Assembly (NCBI GenBank): GCA_002081555.1
Contig: MZNV01000033.1
Location: forward strand, 23,598 to 87,597
Length of the DNA: 64,000 nt
Origin: Protostelium mycophagum
Lineage: Eukaryota; Evosea; Variosea; Protosteliida; Protosteliaceae
Reading direction: 5' to 3'
Shown here: positions 27,501 to 38,561 of the stretch, piece by piece
Layout: each line of letters opens with the position of its first letter
Position numbering within the stretch: position 1 is the stretch's first letter
Translations under genes and position numbers: made by a program
Notes under the pieces: generated by a model
Database searches by the model: none
The model's input: the letters and a program-made list of their open reading frames with translations, nothing else
What the model was told of the DNA's origin: nothing

Positions 27501-30500
27501 GGCAGTGTTACTCGTGAAGAAACACGATGTCAAATTAGCAGTTCCACTCCCTGCCATAGCTCCCCAAGAACCAATGTTATTAGTAAAGCTACTATTGAAC
27601 GCAGTAAAATTGGTGTTTGCGTTATCTGCCCAGTTTTAGTTATCGGTTTTCCTTTCATCTAATATCTTGTGTGTTCCGGCTTTACCATAATTGGCAAATA
27701 ACAACAGTACGACTAAATTGAACCATGGACCACTTACAATTAACACAGGCACCAAGGTTTGATATGCCAGTGTTGTTGAACAATTGACTCCCTGATATAT
27801 AGACCCGGGCTGAAGTATCTACATATATTGCTTGTGTCGTATTGTAGATATTGCAATTGATCACAGATACCACCCCACTGCCACCGAAATAGAACGCTCC
27901 TGCATAATCGGAGCTGCTCAGTCCATAGAAGACACTGTTGGTGATTATGACTGCACCGTTTGAATAGACAGCAGCTCCTCGAGCGGAAGAATTATAGATC
28001 TTCGTGGAATCCATATTGAGACTGGCCGTATTGATGCAACCTGCATAATGTCATCCTCTTGCCATGTTGTGATAGAAGAATCAAATGGTTCGTCATTACC
28101 TCCAAAAATACTTCCACCAGAGCAACCATAGATCACAGTGTTAGAATTGATAGTCAGTAAGTTGTCACTGAAAATAGAGACTCCAGTATTCGCCGTATTG
28201 TTATAGATCTGAGAAGAGGAGATCGTCACGCCCGAACCATAGATGGCGTAAATTGCAGACCCACCAGTCTGGAACAGTCAGTCTTGTAATTCAAAACGCA
28301 TTCCTTGGGCAAAAACCGAAAAGAGCTTTACTGCAAATGAAAAGCGAGTTTCCGCATGTAGATAATGAGACCGGATTCAAATAGATCGTGGGTATTCATC
28401 CTTACATAATTTGCAATGACTAAAGTATTGCTGTAAATGCTTGCGTTGGTGACGGTAACACCACCAGTCACATATGCGAGGTACACAGCCCCTCCGTAAT
28501 AACTCGCCGTGTTATTAGTGTATATTCCTGAGTTGTCCGAGAAACCGACTGAAGTATTTACAGCAATGGCTCCTATTCATGTGAGATATTCAAGAAAAAT
28601 AATGATGAAGGCGAACCTCCCCGATCCACATTCGCGACATTATTGGCCCAATAGCAAAGTATCTGGTTGAATCCAACACCATCACCATAGTAACCACCAC
28701 CCGCACCGGCAACATTATTGGTGATCTTCGAACCTGTCATCTTCCACAGCGCATTACTTCCCATCCCTCCTCCAAGGATAGCTCCACCTTCACCTCATCA
28801 GCCCATTCACTCGTCTCAAACTTACCTCTTGTTGCCGTGTTGGTGTCAAAAACACAGTTATTGACTTGCATATCTGTTGGATTGGAAGTACCACTGATCC
28901 AAAGAGCACCGCCATCAATGGCATCATTGTAATTAAGTAGAGAGTTTGTCATGGTGTACAAGCCATTCCATACGAATATCGCTCCTCCGAGATACGCTTG
29001 GTTATTGGTCAGAGTCACATTGTTGAAAGTAGACGACTGCAAATTCAGGGCAGCCACAGCTCCACCTCCTCCAATACCATTGTTAGGTCCCGCAAGGTTC
29101 GAACCGCTTGGTTTAACAACATTATTGATGAACTGTGTGTTGCTGACAGACAGCGAGCTGAGTGTGGTAGTGGTAGCTCCGGTATAAATCGCCCCTCCGG
29201 AGATCAGGGCGGTGTTTCCCGAAACGTAAGATCCAGTCAGGCTGAGAGAAGATGTATTTGATCCTCCCACAGCTCCACCCTTGTTGGCAGTATTCATGCT
29301 CAGATTACAATTGATTACTGTAAGACTACCCTCTGAATACAATCCTCCTCCTGCGGCTGCTGTATTGTTGACGATTTGGCTGTTGGTGATAGTGAGGGAT
29401 GCTGAAGCCCTCACCATGATAGCACCTGACATTGTGAGTAAGAATAGTATGAGGATAGCCTGCCTCCGTATCCGTTATTTGAAACGTAGTTGGCGGTGAG
29501 GATGGAGCTGGTGATAGTGGAAGCACCGTTACCATCGATACACACCGCACCACCATTGTTCATTCCGACATGTCCACTAAAGACGCTGTTCGAAATGCTG
29601 GTAGGTCCTCTTCCGTAAATGGCACCTCGTTGCTTTAATACAATATCTCGAATTATTATTTGCTGTAAATTATATTCTACTGCGGTCCTGAAGAATAGAA
29701 GGAAAGCTCTCACCTCCTTGTCCAAGAGTAGGTTTATTGTTCGTCCATATGCACCCATTGCAGGTGAATTGATTCCCGTCATCGGAATATATCGCTGCTG
29801 CAGCCCCACCAACAGAGTTTCCACTGAAGGTTAATCCTGTTCCAATGAAAGTGTCTAAACCCAAGCTTCCTGATGAAGATCAGCTGTGGAATGATCTTCT
29901 AGATCCCACAAAAAATATTATCTTAACATTTCGATGCATCAGAGAATCATGCAAAATGATCTCACCAAGTGCGACAGCAGCACCAACAATTTGGGCGTAA
30001 TTATTGATGAATAGAGAGGAGGAGACGGACATAGTCGAGTTTTTGGAATAGATGGCGCCTCCTTGCATTGTTGCCGAGTTGTTCAGAAACATTGTGTTCG
30101 AGATCGTGACAGAGGGTGAATTGGACAAATTGATGGCACCACCATAGCGGCTGCCAAACCCATTTGCGAAATGACAGTTTTGGATACTCAAAGATGCTCG
30201 TCCGACGGTCAGAATAGAAGAGGTGGAGAGTGAGCCCGCATTGAAATAGCACCACTGGAAGCTGAGTGCTGATCCAGCTGTCATGCTTCCGTTTATGGGG
30301 CTACTGAGAAACACTACATTACTGAAACTGACATTCACATTTCCGTTGATGATGATGCTCGAGGAAGTGAACTGAACCGCTCCTCCTTGCTCGGCGGTAA
30401 TGGTGTAAATGGAATTTGTAGGGATAATCACTGTGCCAGTATAGATCCCTGAGGCCACGATGAATTGGTTGTTCCCTCCAGCTTGCAGAGCTGTGTTCAA

Positions 30501-30630
30501 TGAGAACAAAAAAAGAAAATGGTCACTCACAAGAGATCCAATTAGTTGAATCAATCCTCAACGTTGCTGCTGAAGCATAAAATACAAAGAAGGTAAGCCA
30601 GAACCACATGACTTTTGGAGGCTCTGCCAT
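2112..30630 (-). CDS. Giant receptor-type tyrosine-kinase-like protein with a beta-helix ectodomain
   Basis: 43 exons can be joined in one continuous phase from ATG 30630 to TAA 2112, giving 8,810 codons. Exon starts on the genome: 30531, 29966, 29714, 29464, 28826, 28617, 28406, 28100, 27738, 27238, 27119, 26418, 26116, 25781, 25495, 25182, 22457, 15989, 15641, 14882, 13521, 10838, 9403, 8923, 8443, 8064, 7858, 7454, 6928, 6745, 6229, 6009, 5778, 5568, 5352, 4925, 4514, 4115, 3734, 3552, 2830, 2682, 2112. The N terminus has a signal peptide (MWFWLTFFVFYASAATL). Repeats fill the next 8,400 residues. One membrane span (ILPFAIGGVGGALVIAVVVI, about residue 8450) leads into a kinase with GRGAFG, VAVK, HRDLAARN, DFG and APE. 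Likely a surface sensor or adhesin that signals inside the cell. Codon 8136 reads TGA, so the gene is broken, mis-sequenced or mis-modelled there. No transcript evidence is available. Confidence 0.82.
4347..4349 (-). other. In-frame TGA codon inside the giant receptor reading frame
   Basis: Exon 4471-4115 reads ...EIAFDGC, then TGA, then GDDNVASSGGFLY. Flanking phase is fixed on both sides by good splice sites and by Pmp motifs. No intron of normal length and correct phase removes the codon without also removing a GGAVY motif. If real, translation stops at codon 8136, before the membrane span and kinase. TGA ends several other genes in this window, so general reassignment of TGA is not supported. 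Confidence 0.7.
5528..5567 (-). other. Likely GC-AG intron (40 bp) in the giant receptor gene
   Basis: The exon end and donor read AGG|GCAAGT, the known consensus for minor GC donors, and the acceptor is TTTAG. Splicing restores NSNSASR-GGGIYIAPG in frame. No GT donor of usable intron length exists here. A second candidate GC donor lies at 29463 (G|GCAGGC), giving a 38-bp intron 29426-29463 that restores NNGYGGAIMV. Confidence 0.6.
6745..25138 (-). repeat. Central Ser/Thr/Asn-rich fibre zone of the giant receptor
   Basis: Fourteen exons encode about 5,940 residues made almost only of Ser, Thr, Asn, Val, Ile, Leu, Gly and Ala. Units of about 20 residues follow the pattern T-(I/V)-S-x-(S/T)-x-(L/F/V)-x-(N/G), for example SVTISNSGSATGSNN. 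Cysteine and tryptophan are nearly absent. Hydrophobic residues alternate as expected for stacked beta-helix rungs. The largest exon, 22406-15989, is 6,418 bp with no intron. The repeats are too diverged to be a DNA tandem array. NxS/NxT sequons are frequent, so heavy N-glycosylation is possible. Confidence 0.8.
25182..30490 (-). repeat. N-terminal Pmp-like repeat zone of the giant receptor
   Basis: Fifteen exons of 59-663 bp encode GGA(I/V)/FxxN repeats such as NTANKGGAVGG, NNGGAVCIDG, NSSARGAAVYS and NTASNGGAIYQ. They follow a signal peptide and a first block, SGIYTGTVIIPTNSIYTIT, which resembles the opening of right-handed beta-helix (pectin-lyase-like) folds. Exon 27177-27119 is only 59 bp. 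Intron 28405-28269 (137 bp) and intron 27737-27626 (112 bp) are long for this gene, so those two junctions are the least certain. Confidence 0.75.
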
Positions 30631-30909
30631 TGCTCTCTCTTTGGAAAGCTGATGAAGCTTGTGATTATTTTCGAAGCAAAGGTCCTTGTCGCAACCAAAA
30701 CCAAAATAAAACGCGCTTGCGCGGATAAAACTTCAATTTGGTGTTTGCGTATTCCTAAAGGTAATCGTTACAAACCGGTGGACATACCATCACTCGCTGA
30801 CAGGAGCGCAAAGTGGACTGATAGGCGTGCAGCCTCCATCATATTTTAATGAAAGAGGGTTCTATTTATCAAACGTTCAAGCGCCAAAACACAACCTTAC
30901 AAATCATCT

Positions 30910-32786
30910 TCATTTATTCATGCCGAGGCTGTTGGAGTTTATCCCGGCGCTTCCCCTCGCCTCTGACTTTTCGATTCGGATGTCTTTGGGGTTGCCTCTC
31001 AGTATCTCAATGCACCAGTGTCCTTTGTAGTCGAAAATCTGCGTGCTCCTGTCTCTGCTAAACATTCCGTTGGAGTTGTGGTCTCCCACAAAGAATGAAA
31101 TTACCTTGGGCGGAGCTCGGCTTCGGGGCCCTTCTCAGCGCCACGTCTTTTCTGTGCCCGGATTTCTATGGGGAAATCACCAGCATTCGTCAAAGTGATG
31201 TATCCTGTGTACCCCGAGTCTGATCTCGGAAAGATGATGAAGTAACTCATCATACTGTACACCTGCCGAAAAGTTAAATTGTCTAAAACATTCTTTGGTC
31301 GCAGCATCACACTTTACAAAATTTCTGCGCGGTTGCAAACCGCATTGCCACGGTAATTACCGTGTCATGATATACGCACCCTCTGGGCGTCCTTCTCGGT
31401 GAGTTGTTTGCCAGAGATGATCACCAACTCTTCGTGATTAGCACCCGTTAATGTTCCAAACCAATTGTAGATCCCTTTCTTTACGTCTCCAAGTTTTCCA
31501 AGTCCTACCACAAAATGAAAAAAAGTACTTCAAACAAATGCTGACCATAAGGAGGGCGTTCTCCAGCGTAGTAAGTGCCATTCTGTGCGTTGACAAAGAA
31601 CCTGTAGGACACGTTGTCCGAGTAATAAGTGCCGATAAAGACCGGGAGGTAAACTATCCCCATACTCTGGTTTTGGTATTCGAGGCGCGTTAACTTGAAA
31701 TCTTTCACGTGCCTGTGTACATTTATTTTTAGACCTCGAGAATTACAGGCTGCGGCTGTGCCGCAGCACGCAGATTTTCAGATGCAACTCTTGTTGTCTT
31801 TAAGCACTCACTTTGTGCGCTTCTGCTCCTCGAACAATTGGTGACATTTGTTGTTGATCATGTCTCTGATCTGTGGCTCGACATATTTCGTCCACATCTC
31901 TTCTATTGGTATAGAGGTACCCAGAGTATAACCAGTGCTTCTCAGAACATCTAACATGTGATTAAACATACAGGAGGATTGTGTTCTTGTTACCTATAGA
32001 ATTATATGTGATCGTCTTTTGTGAGATGTCCCATTCTTGCAATTTGGAACAATCCTCTCGCATTCCAGGGTTCAGATCAGAGCAGTAGATTATGTCTGTC
32101 AATGGTATCTAAGATAAACCAGTCAATTTGTGCACTGAAGAAGAGTTTTTACCGATTGATAACCATAAGCATGATCCCACAACAATTCCTCTGCATTTGT
32201 GTGGTGATTTTGGTGATGCTTTCCAGCGAGTCCTTCGAAATTGGCACAAGCAGACAAAGAGCCGTGAAGATAAGGTACGAATAAACGCTGAAAGGTTGCA
32301 TCAGCTGCTTTCTGTGAAGATTAGCTTCTAATGCTCATTTGTCTATTGAATCGACTCTACCTTAAAACCTGTGGGAGCCATCCATAGTGATTCGACCCAT
32401 TTTTTGAAGATGTCTCGACAGTCACTTTCGGTCAGTTTGTGTGGGATGATGGGCTGTCCTCCGCTCTGAAATGTAAGAAGATGAATAAAAAGATCGAGTC
32501 GCACCGGTTTCCAGCTGGCAGGAAGAGGGGTGAAATCGCCTGCTGTGGCTGGAGGTGCTGAGGCAGCATAACCAGTGACAGGTCGTACGACAGGGACTTC
32601 TGGGACAGTGACATTAGTCAAGCTGGGATAGCCAGAGAATTGATTAAGACTGCTTGTATTACTCTGATGTAAATCCGCATAAGTTGGTGTCGTATTGTTA
32701 TATGTGGGATTAAAAGGGGGTGGAATCTGTGATGGCTGCATAAATTGTTGTGGGTCTGTATAATGATTGATCTCTCCTGAGCTCAT
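30910..32786 (-). CDS. Conserved-looking 464-residue protein of unknown function
   Basis: Nine exons join in phase: 32786-32505, 32465-32361, 32311-32153, 32108-31994, 31950-31812, 31712-31546, 31504-31380, 31262-31105 and 31054-30910. The first 90 residues are proline-, asparagine- and threonine-rich and look disordered. A middle part has LTESDCRDIFKKWVESLW and a His-rich GKHHQNHH. The C-terminal half has a clear core, IVYLPVFIGTYYSDNVSYRF then VNAQNGTYYAGERPPYG. This resembles a widespread module in which Y-L-P-V-x-x-x-x-Y is followed by F-x-V-N-(G/A)-Q-(T/N)-G and GERP. I do not know its function. There is no signal peptide or membrane span. It starts 355 bp from the sugar-transporter start, in the opposite direction. 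Confidence 0.75.
31749..31767. repeat. Perfect 8-bp stem, 3-base loop hairpin inside an intron
   Basis: GCTGCGGC-TGT-GCCGCAGC lies within the 99-bp intron 31713-31811 of the unknown-protein gene. It is much more GC-rich than the surrounding introns. Confidence 0.7.
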
Positions 32787-33141
32787 CGTGTCGTTGTTGC
32801 AAATAATTTGGTCGATCACCAAAAAATTGAGTTTTCAAAGAACAGGAACACAAGTTACGTATGCCCACTCATTGAACTTGATGCACCCTGGAAAGAGTTA
32901 GTTTTGAACGTCTCCGAAGGCTCCTTCGAACAACGCTCAGGATTATCACACCACCTTCAGCTGGAGTTCACTGAACCTTCTCAATGTTGCATTGCTGAGC
33001 ACAAGTTGGTCTTTGGCGCGAGATACAGTGTTTCCTCTGCAAAATGAGAACACTTTGCCATGATGGGCGGCTGGTGAGACAACGGTATTGCGGTTCAGAA
33101 GAAGAGTGCTGAAAACCGTGGAGAGCATCATTAATTACGGA
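32787..33141. promoter_or_regulatory. Divergent promoter region
   Basis: This 355-bp spacer lies between two start codons pointing away from each other and must hold both promoters. I see no TATA box or other motif that I would defend, and no convincing extra exon. Confidence 0.4.
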
Positions 33142-34656
33142 ATGGATCGTGTGAAGACAGCAGGCAAGACGACCTTCTGGGTCATCATCTTGACCTTTTT
33201 GTTGAGCTGTCAGTCTCTATTGATCACGTATTCACAACAAGGACAAGGCTACAAATACAGTACTACTTCCGCCATTTTATTGGCAGAGATCTTGAAGCTA
33301 CTCATCGTCATCTCTTTAATGTAAGTAGGGATCGTTAATTCTTAAGAACATGGCAAGGTGACACATTCAGGTTGTATGATGGAACACAAATCAACTTCAG
33401 GATCAATTCAGACACAATCTTGTATTGCGCTCCCGCCTTGATTTATTTCCTGCAGAACAACATTGTCTTCTTCGCACTTCTGTTTGTTGATCCCACCACC
33501 TATCAGATTTTGGTCAACCTGAAGATCTTAACGACAGGTAACATGACATTTACCTGAACAATGGTGTCATTTTGCCACAATCTAATCTGCTGCCATGTGC
33601 GATAAACACTTTCGTGTTTAGTTTCAGAATATGAAATATGAATATCTATGTGCTGATGATTTCAGGGATATTATCCTATATCGTGATGAACAAAAAGTTG
33701 AGCAGTCTGCAATGGTCAGCTCTCTTCCTCCTGGCTGTCGGTTGTGCCATCAGCCAGAGTAAATCCTGTGAATCACAGAATGCGAATTCAGGAGTGAAAA
33801 CGTCAGCTACGGGGGTCATATTATGTATTATAGTATCCCTCATGTCTCCCGCTGCTGGCATCGCCACAGGTAAATTTCATCGAAATTTACATTACTTTTA
33901 CCTTCAGTTTTCATGAAATTTCAATGAATTTTCTCTGAAATTACTCAGAATGGATCATGAAGAAGAGCAATTTGAAGAAAGAATCCCTCCACTCACAAAA
34001 CATGCACCTCTACTTCTTTGGGATTATATTCAACATGGCCGGCTACCTGCTCGAGACACACCCGGACCAATCTTTCTTTGATGGACACTCGTGGACATCA
34101 GCCGCCGTTATCCTCAGTTATGCCTTGACTGGGCTCATGGTCTCCCTTATCATGAAGTAAGTGCCATGCTATTACAGAGTTGTAGTGTACAAAAAAACGT
34201 TCAGAAACTACAAATTCTTCTCTGACAATAATTGAGGCTGTCATTCTCGCACTTTGTACAAAAATAAATAATTATGCAATCTCACACAAATGAGGATGCA
34301 TCTTCGCGGCAGAAGTCTAAAAGGTCTAAAAAATATTTACCTTTGATTTTCACCAGCCGAAAAGCAGAATTTATGTACACGACATTTTGTTTGCCTTGTA
34401 TTTTGCAGTCGAGTGAATTGAACGGGTTGTATTCATGATCTTTAGGTACGCAGACAACATGGTGAAGATTTATGCTGTGGCTGTATCCATGGCTTTAACT
34501 CTCCTGCTTTCTGTAATGTTTTTTGGGCAGAAACCCACGATGGAATTATTTTATGGAATAACGGTGATCACTGTGTCCATATTGATGTATTTCAACGTGG
34601 TGAGCCCAGAAATATCCACAGATATCCCTCATCAAGAGCCAAATAAACAGACATGA
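33142..34656 (+). CDS. Nucleotide-sugar transporter, SLC35A-like
   Basis: This is a Golgi or ER membrane antiporter that brings UDP- or CMP-sugars into the lumen in exchange for the nucleoside monophosphate. Exons 33142-33320, 33371-33537, 33666-33869, 33949-34156 and 34446-34656 give 322 residues. Family motifs are clear: YSTTSAILLAEILKL in the second span, YFLQNNIVFFAL, DPTTYQILVNLKILTT, LQWSALFLLAVGC, and near the end YADNMVKIYAVAVSMALT. About ten hydrophobic segments are present. The start was chosen at MDRVKTAGKT because it begins the conserved first span and the upstream frame has no other good ATG. Intron 34157-34445 (289 bp) is the longest in this part of the window. The sugar carried cannot be read from the sequence. 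Confidence 0.88.
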
Positions 34657-34786
34657 CAAACCTGCTTGTTAGTGATTTTGTTTATGTTTCAACTTGCTTG
34701 ATTACACCACCAACAACCTCCTCAAAGTAAAAACGAGCAGAAGCGAAAGTATGGAATCATATGAAGATACTTTATGAAGAAGTATT

Positions 34787-37700
34787 TTACTTCTTTCCTG
34801 CGGGCTTTCCTGATTGCTTGGGGGCTCCTCTCTTTTGAGGTCTCAGGGGCTCGTCATCATCAGAGTCGACATCTCCATACTGCCAGATTCCATTGTGCTG
34901 TTGTCTGGCTGTCTGCTCGTCGACCTTCAGCTTCTCCAAGAGGCTCTCAAATTGTCTTCCTCTGACCTATAAACCATCAATAAACTGCACTTGATAATAT
35001 AAACTTACTCTCTCAAGTCTGGCGAGACCAGCGCTGACGATAGCAGAGTTGACAAAGATGTCTTCTTCTGTCTCGTAGAGGGTGAGGAATAAAACGTCGT
35101 TGTCCTTGTACTCGACGTTAGCCTGGATAGCTCTGTCCAAAACGAGCTCTCTCAGGTAATCAGCAGAGTCCTCTCCAAAGTCTTGGTCGAGTGCGGGAGC
35201 ACGGAGGAAAGCGAGCTGGGCAAGCTGAGCTTGGGCAGGGAGTGTGGCAAGAGGTACGTCCAATTTTGTGATTCTGGAGAAGGGTACTCTTTCTGTCTAT
35301 AAAACGTCAACAATTTTGTTGAGATAGAGAATACTCACGTTTCCATAGTCGATGTACTTGACTTCAGCCTCGTTACCGATGATCTTGACAACCTTGGCAC
35401 GGTAGAACTTGTCGTCCTCTGTAAACTGAACACGGTAGACTGATCCTGGGGCGGGAGTGCCGACGGGTTCGGTGTTGTTCTCCAACTGCTTCATGAGCTC
35501 CTCGAGCTTCTGGGCGTCGGGGCCGACAATCTGTACGTAAAACTGGTTTCCGTTGAGGATCTCTGTGACGTGTACATCGACCATCTCTCTGGGCTTTCCT
35601 TGGTTCTCCTTCTCTCTCTCAGCTTCTCTGGCCTTTCTCTTGGCCTCTTCAGCCACTGGGTCGTAATCCTTCCACAAGTGCTTTCTGCCTCTCTTGGCTT
35701 GCTCTTCGGCATTTTGGTACTCTCTCATGTACTCGGATTCCTTGACGGCCATTCTGTTTGAGGTGGCGAGACCTTCCTCGAGCAACATTGTGCTGAGGTT
35801 GTATCTTCCTATCCACAGGTTTCCGATGAAATTTCCTGCCTTATCTTGGTCTAATACTTCTATCTCTACCTACAATCACTTAGTTTCTTCTCTTGTTTCA
35901 TCATCACACTCACATCGCGTTGGAGGGCCTTGCTGGCTGTGAATCTCTGTGATTCTTCGGCGAATGGCTCTCCATCCTTGTTCTGTTCGCTGCTGGTTCT
36001 GGGTGTTCTGGCAGCTAATACTCGATCAATATGAGTCTATAAAGATGATGATCTTACCCGCGAGAATAAAGTTGACCATGCATCCCTCTCTTGGGATGTA
36101 AATCTTCAATCTAGATCCTGAAAACACGTATTCTACAACTCCCTTTGTCTTTCCGCTTCTCTTCAATGAGGGGAGGAATTGCTTGGCCTTGGCCAAATCC
36201 TTCCTCTGTGAGAGATCGGCAATGTTCACGATGGGTGCCTTTGTGGGGTCAGCGTGAGCTCCCTTGTGTGCCTTCTTGGCTCTCTCTTCGGCAAATAAGA
36301 GGTACTCGTAATCTCTAGATCTGTGCTCTCCAGACTTGTGTGGTTGTACTGTGGCAAGTCCGTGCTCGACGAGGTCAACGGCGATGTTGACCTTCTCCAG
36401 GTATAAAGAGTAGTAAGCTCTCTCTGGTAGTGTCTCCTTTCCTCTCTGTTGTCCGGGTCTGGTGTAGTCGAATACGGCCTTGACCTTCTGGTCGATCAAC
36501 TTCTTGCGGACGTACTCCTTTCCTTCCCAAGCCAAAGTGCGCTCAACGGCATCCTTTCTGTCCTCCTCGACATTCTCCTCGGCTTTGCTGGGCTGTGTGT
36601 TTCCGGCTCTGCACAATTCAATAGAAGCTCAGGAATATTGTTATAGGTTTACCTGGGGATTTTGACTGAAGAAAGGAAGATCTCTCTGGGCTGGTTGTTT
36701 TGGTCGGTGATGACCACAGCACCGGCGTTGATGACGCGTGTGACCTTTCCGTTGAATTCTCTACCGGTCTTGAGCTCCTTCTTCTTCTCTTCAGCAGAGA
36801 GTGGCTTGGGCTCTACAAATGTGCTCCATACTCTAAGCTTTCTCTTCTTTGCCTCACTACACGATCATCAGAAACGGATCATGAGATTACGAGATGACTC
36901 ACGCTTCTGCGGCCTTCAATTTAGCGAGGAAAGCAGTGCGCTGTGCGCTCCACTCTACGAATTTGGCAAGACCAGTCTTCAGAAGCTCCTCACCGATGTT
37001 GAGTTCACCGGACACAAGAGATCCATAGAGAGTGTGTTTGTCGGCTCCCTCAACGATGACTTGGACGTCTCTGTTCAAGAGGTGGTGCTCTGAGAAGAAC
37101 TTGGCCTCTCTGGCAAATGGCTGTGGCTCTCCATCAAGAGGGATGTTGGGTGCCTCAACTCCAGACAAAAGTAACTCAACAGAAGAGTAATCCTTAGGTA
37201 ATGTGATTCTGAATCTTGATCCTGTGACAACGGATTCGACAACTCCAGCTTGAGGCTTGCCCTTAACACTGTCGAATAATGAGGTGGTGTTAACCTCCTT
37301 CTCTAAGGGTCTCTTGCTCTTCTCGGCTTCAGCCTTGTTGAAAACTCCTCTGGAGGCCTTCTCAGCCTGCTCAGTGGCGTTCACAAGCGCGGAGAGTTCA
37401 CTATAAAAGCTTTAGTTTTGATTTGATATGACGATCTGCTCACGGTCTCTCGCGGTTGACGGTGGGACGGAGTGTGGCCCAACCCTCTGATAATATCGAT
37501 ACAGCCACGTTCTCAGGTTGAGTTCCTGGTGCACCGTAGAAAACGGTAGCATAGATCTTGCCGGACTTGGGATCTCTTGTCTCGATGAGGTACGAGATCT
37601 GTTTGCCAACAAGCTTCTTTCTCAGATACTCTCTACTTTGGAAGGCGAATGGCTGTATTAATTTAAAACTAAGTTTGAAAAAGTGATTAACGTGATCAAA

Positions 37701-37976
37701 AGAGAGTAGAGTAATTACCTCATCCTCTCTAGCTGCCGCAGTCTTTGACTTTCTTCTGCCTAATCTTGGGGCGGAAATGTTTGTCAAAGTGAGTTCGACT
37801 TCCTGGGGGGGACCTTGGGCACCCTTCTCAAGATGAATCACGACGAGAGAATCACCAGAGGTGACAGCCTTGACTGTTCCACGGCCATTCTCTTTTGGTT
37901 TGGGGGGTGCCTTCTCCTTCTTTTGGGTCGCAGATTGAGCGACAGGTACGTTATCAGTAGATGTAGGCTCGGACAT
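34787..37976 (-). CDS. SND1: Tudor staphylococcal nuclease (SND1 / Tudor-SN)
   Basis: Nine exons give 941 residues, close to the usual length of about 900: 37976-37719, 37652-37444, 37400-36903, 36856-36653, 36608-36058, 36020-35914, 35869-35339, 35296-35009 and 34966-34787. Repeated staphylococcal-nuclease-like (SN) domains each carry FA-x-(E/Q)-(S/A)-(R/K)-(E/F) and R-K-K-L motifs, such as PFAFQSREYLRKKLVGKQ, PFAREAKFF, GKEYVRKKLIDQKV and PFAEESQRF. A Tudor domain follows (GSVYRVQFTEDDKFYRAKV, then EAVKYIDYGN-like residues), set inside the last, split SN domain. SND1 binds RNA and dimethyl-arginine marks, and acts in transcription, splicing, stress granules and RNA decay. The C-terminal tail is charged (DSDDDEPLRPQKR). 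The SN domains should be checked for active-site residues, since most are inactive in other species. Confidence 0.95.
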
Positions 37977-38561
37977 CTTCACTTATGTTCAGATCGTCTA
38001 TATTTTTTCAATTGTGATCAGAGAGGAGGATCAAAATGTGTTTAGGTGAAAAGCTTTAGAGGTAGGAGAGAGAAATCGATTGCATCAGCTTTATGAAACC
38101 GTACCCAGATGTATTGAAAACAGACTTTGGACGTGAGCTGAAAGTGAATATCTCCAAACTGCGGTGACTTGGCAAACAATTGTTCACGAATCAATGCGAA
38201 AAACGGACAACTATTCCGAATCTTTGACCTTTAATTCCGCAAAAAATTGGCTTTTGCACGGTAAGAGTCTGAACAAAACACATATTCTTTTTGTGCGTCG
38301 TGGTGGTCAATCTTTTTCGATCGTAATGAACATCTCCATTTTCGAGACCAGAGAGATGTTTGATCAATTTGATTGAGAGGATGCAATTCTCTGCTCGATT
38401 ATTTTCTATTATTTTGGGCATCAACAACTTATTGTTCCTTTGTTCACTGTTTGGTGGCGAGTTGAACCATAAATACAGAGTGAAATGTCGCACACATCTT
38501 AGTTTTGTTAAAATTAAGATTAAGAAACAATGATCGATTTCTCGCACGATTTATGATTGTA
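37977..38561. other. Intergenic region, no gene seen
   Basis: This 585-bp stretch separates the SND1 start from the stop of the downstream four-span protein. It must include the SND1 promoter. It is AT-rich, and the open frames on either strand have no motif, no plausible start context and no splice support. Confidence 0.45.

Noticed and set aside
2112-30630. Several separate genes instead of one giant receptor
   Set aside because: Every exon junction keeps phase, no internal signal peptide or start is needed, and there are no spacer gaps larger than about 140 bp. Only RNA data could overturn this.
31035-31783. 15-bp inverted match (gaaaatctgcgtgct / agcacgcagattttc) about 730 bp apart
   Set aside because: A match of this length is expected by chance a few times in 64 kb when both strands are compared.
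34774-36897. + strand open frames opposite SND1 exons
   Set aside because: They are antisense shadows; the minus-strand protein matches SND1 throughout.
38164-38547. Open frames on both strands between SND1 and the four-span gene
   Set aside because: No motif, no codon bias, no splice support.
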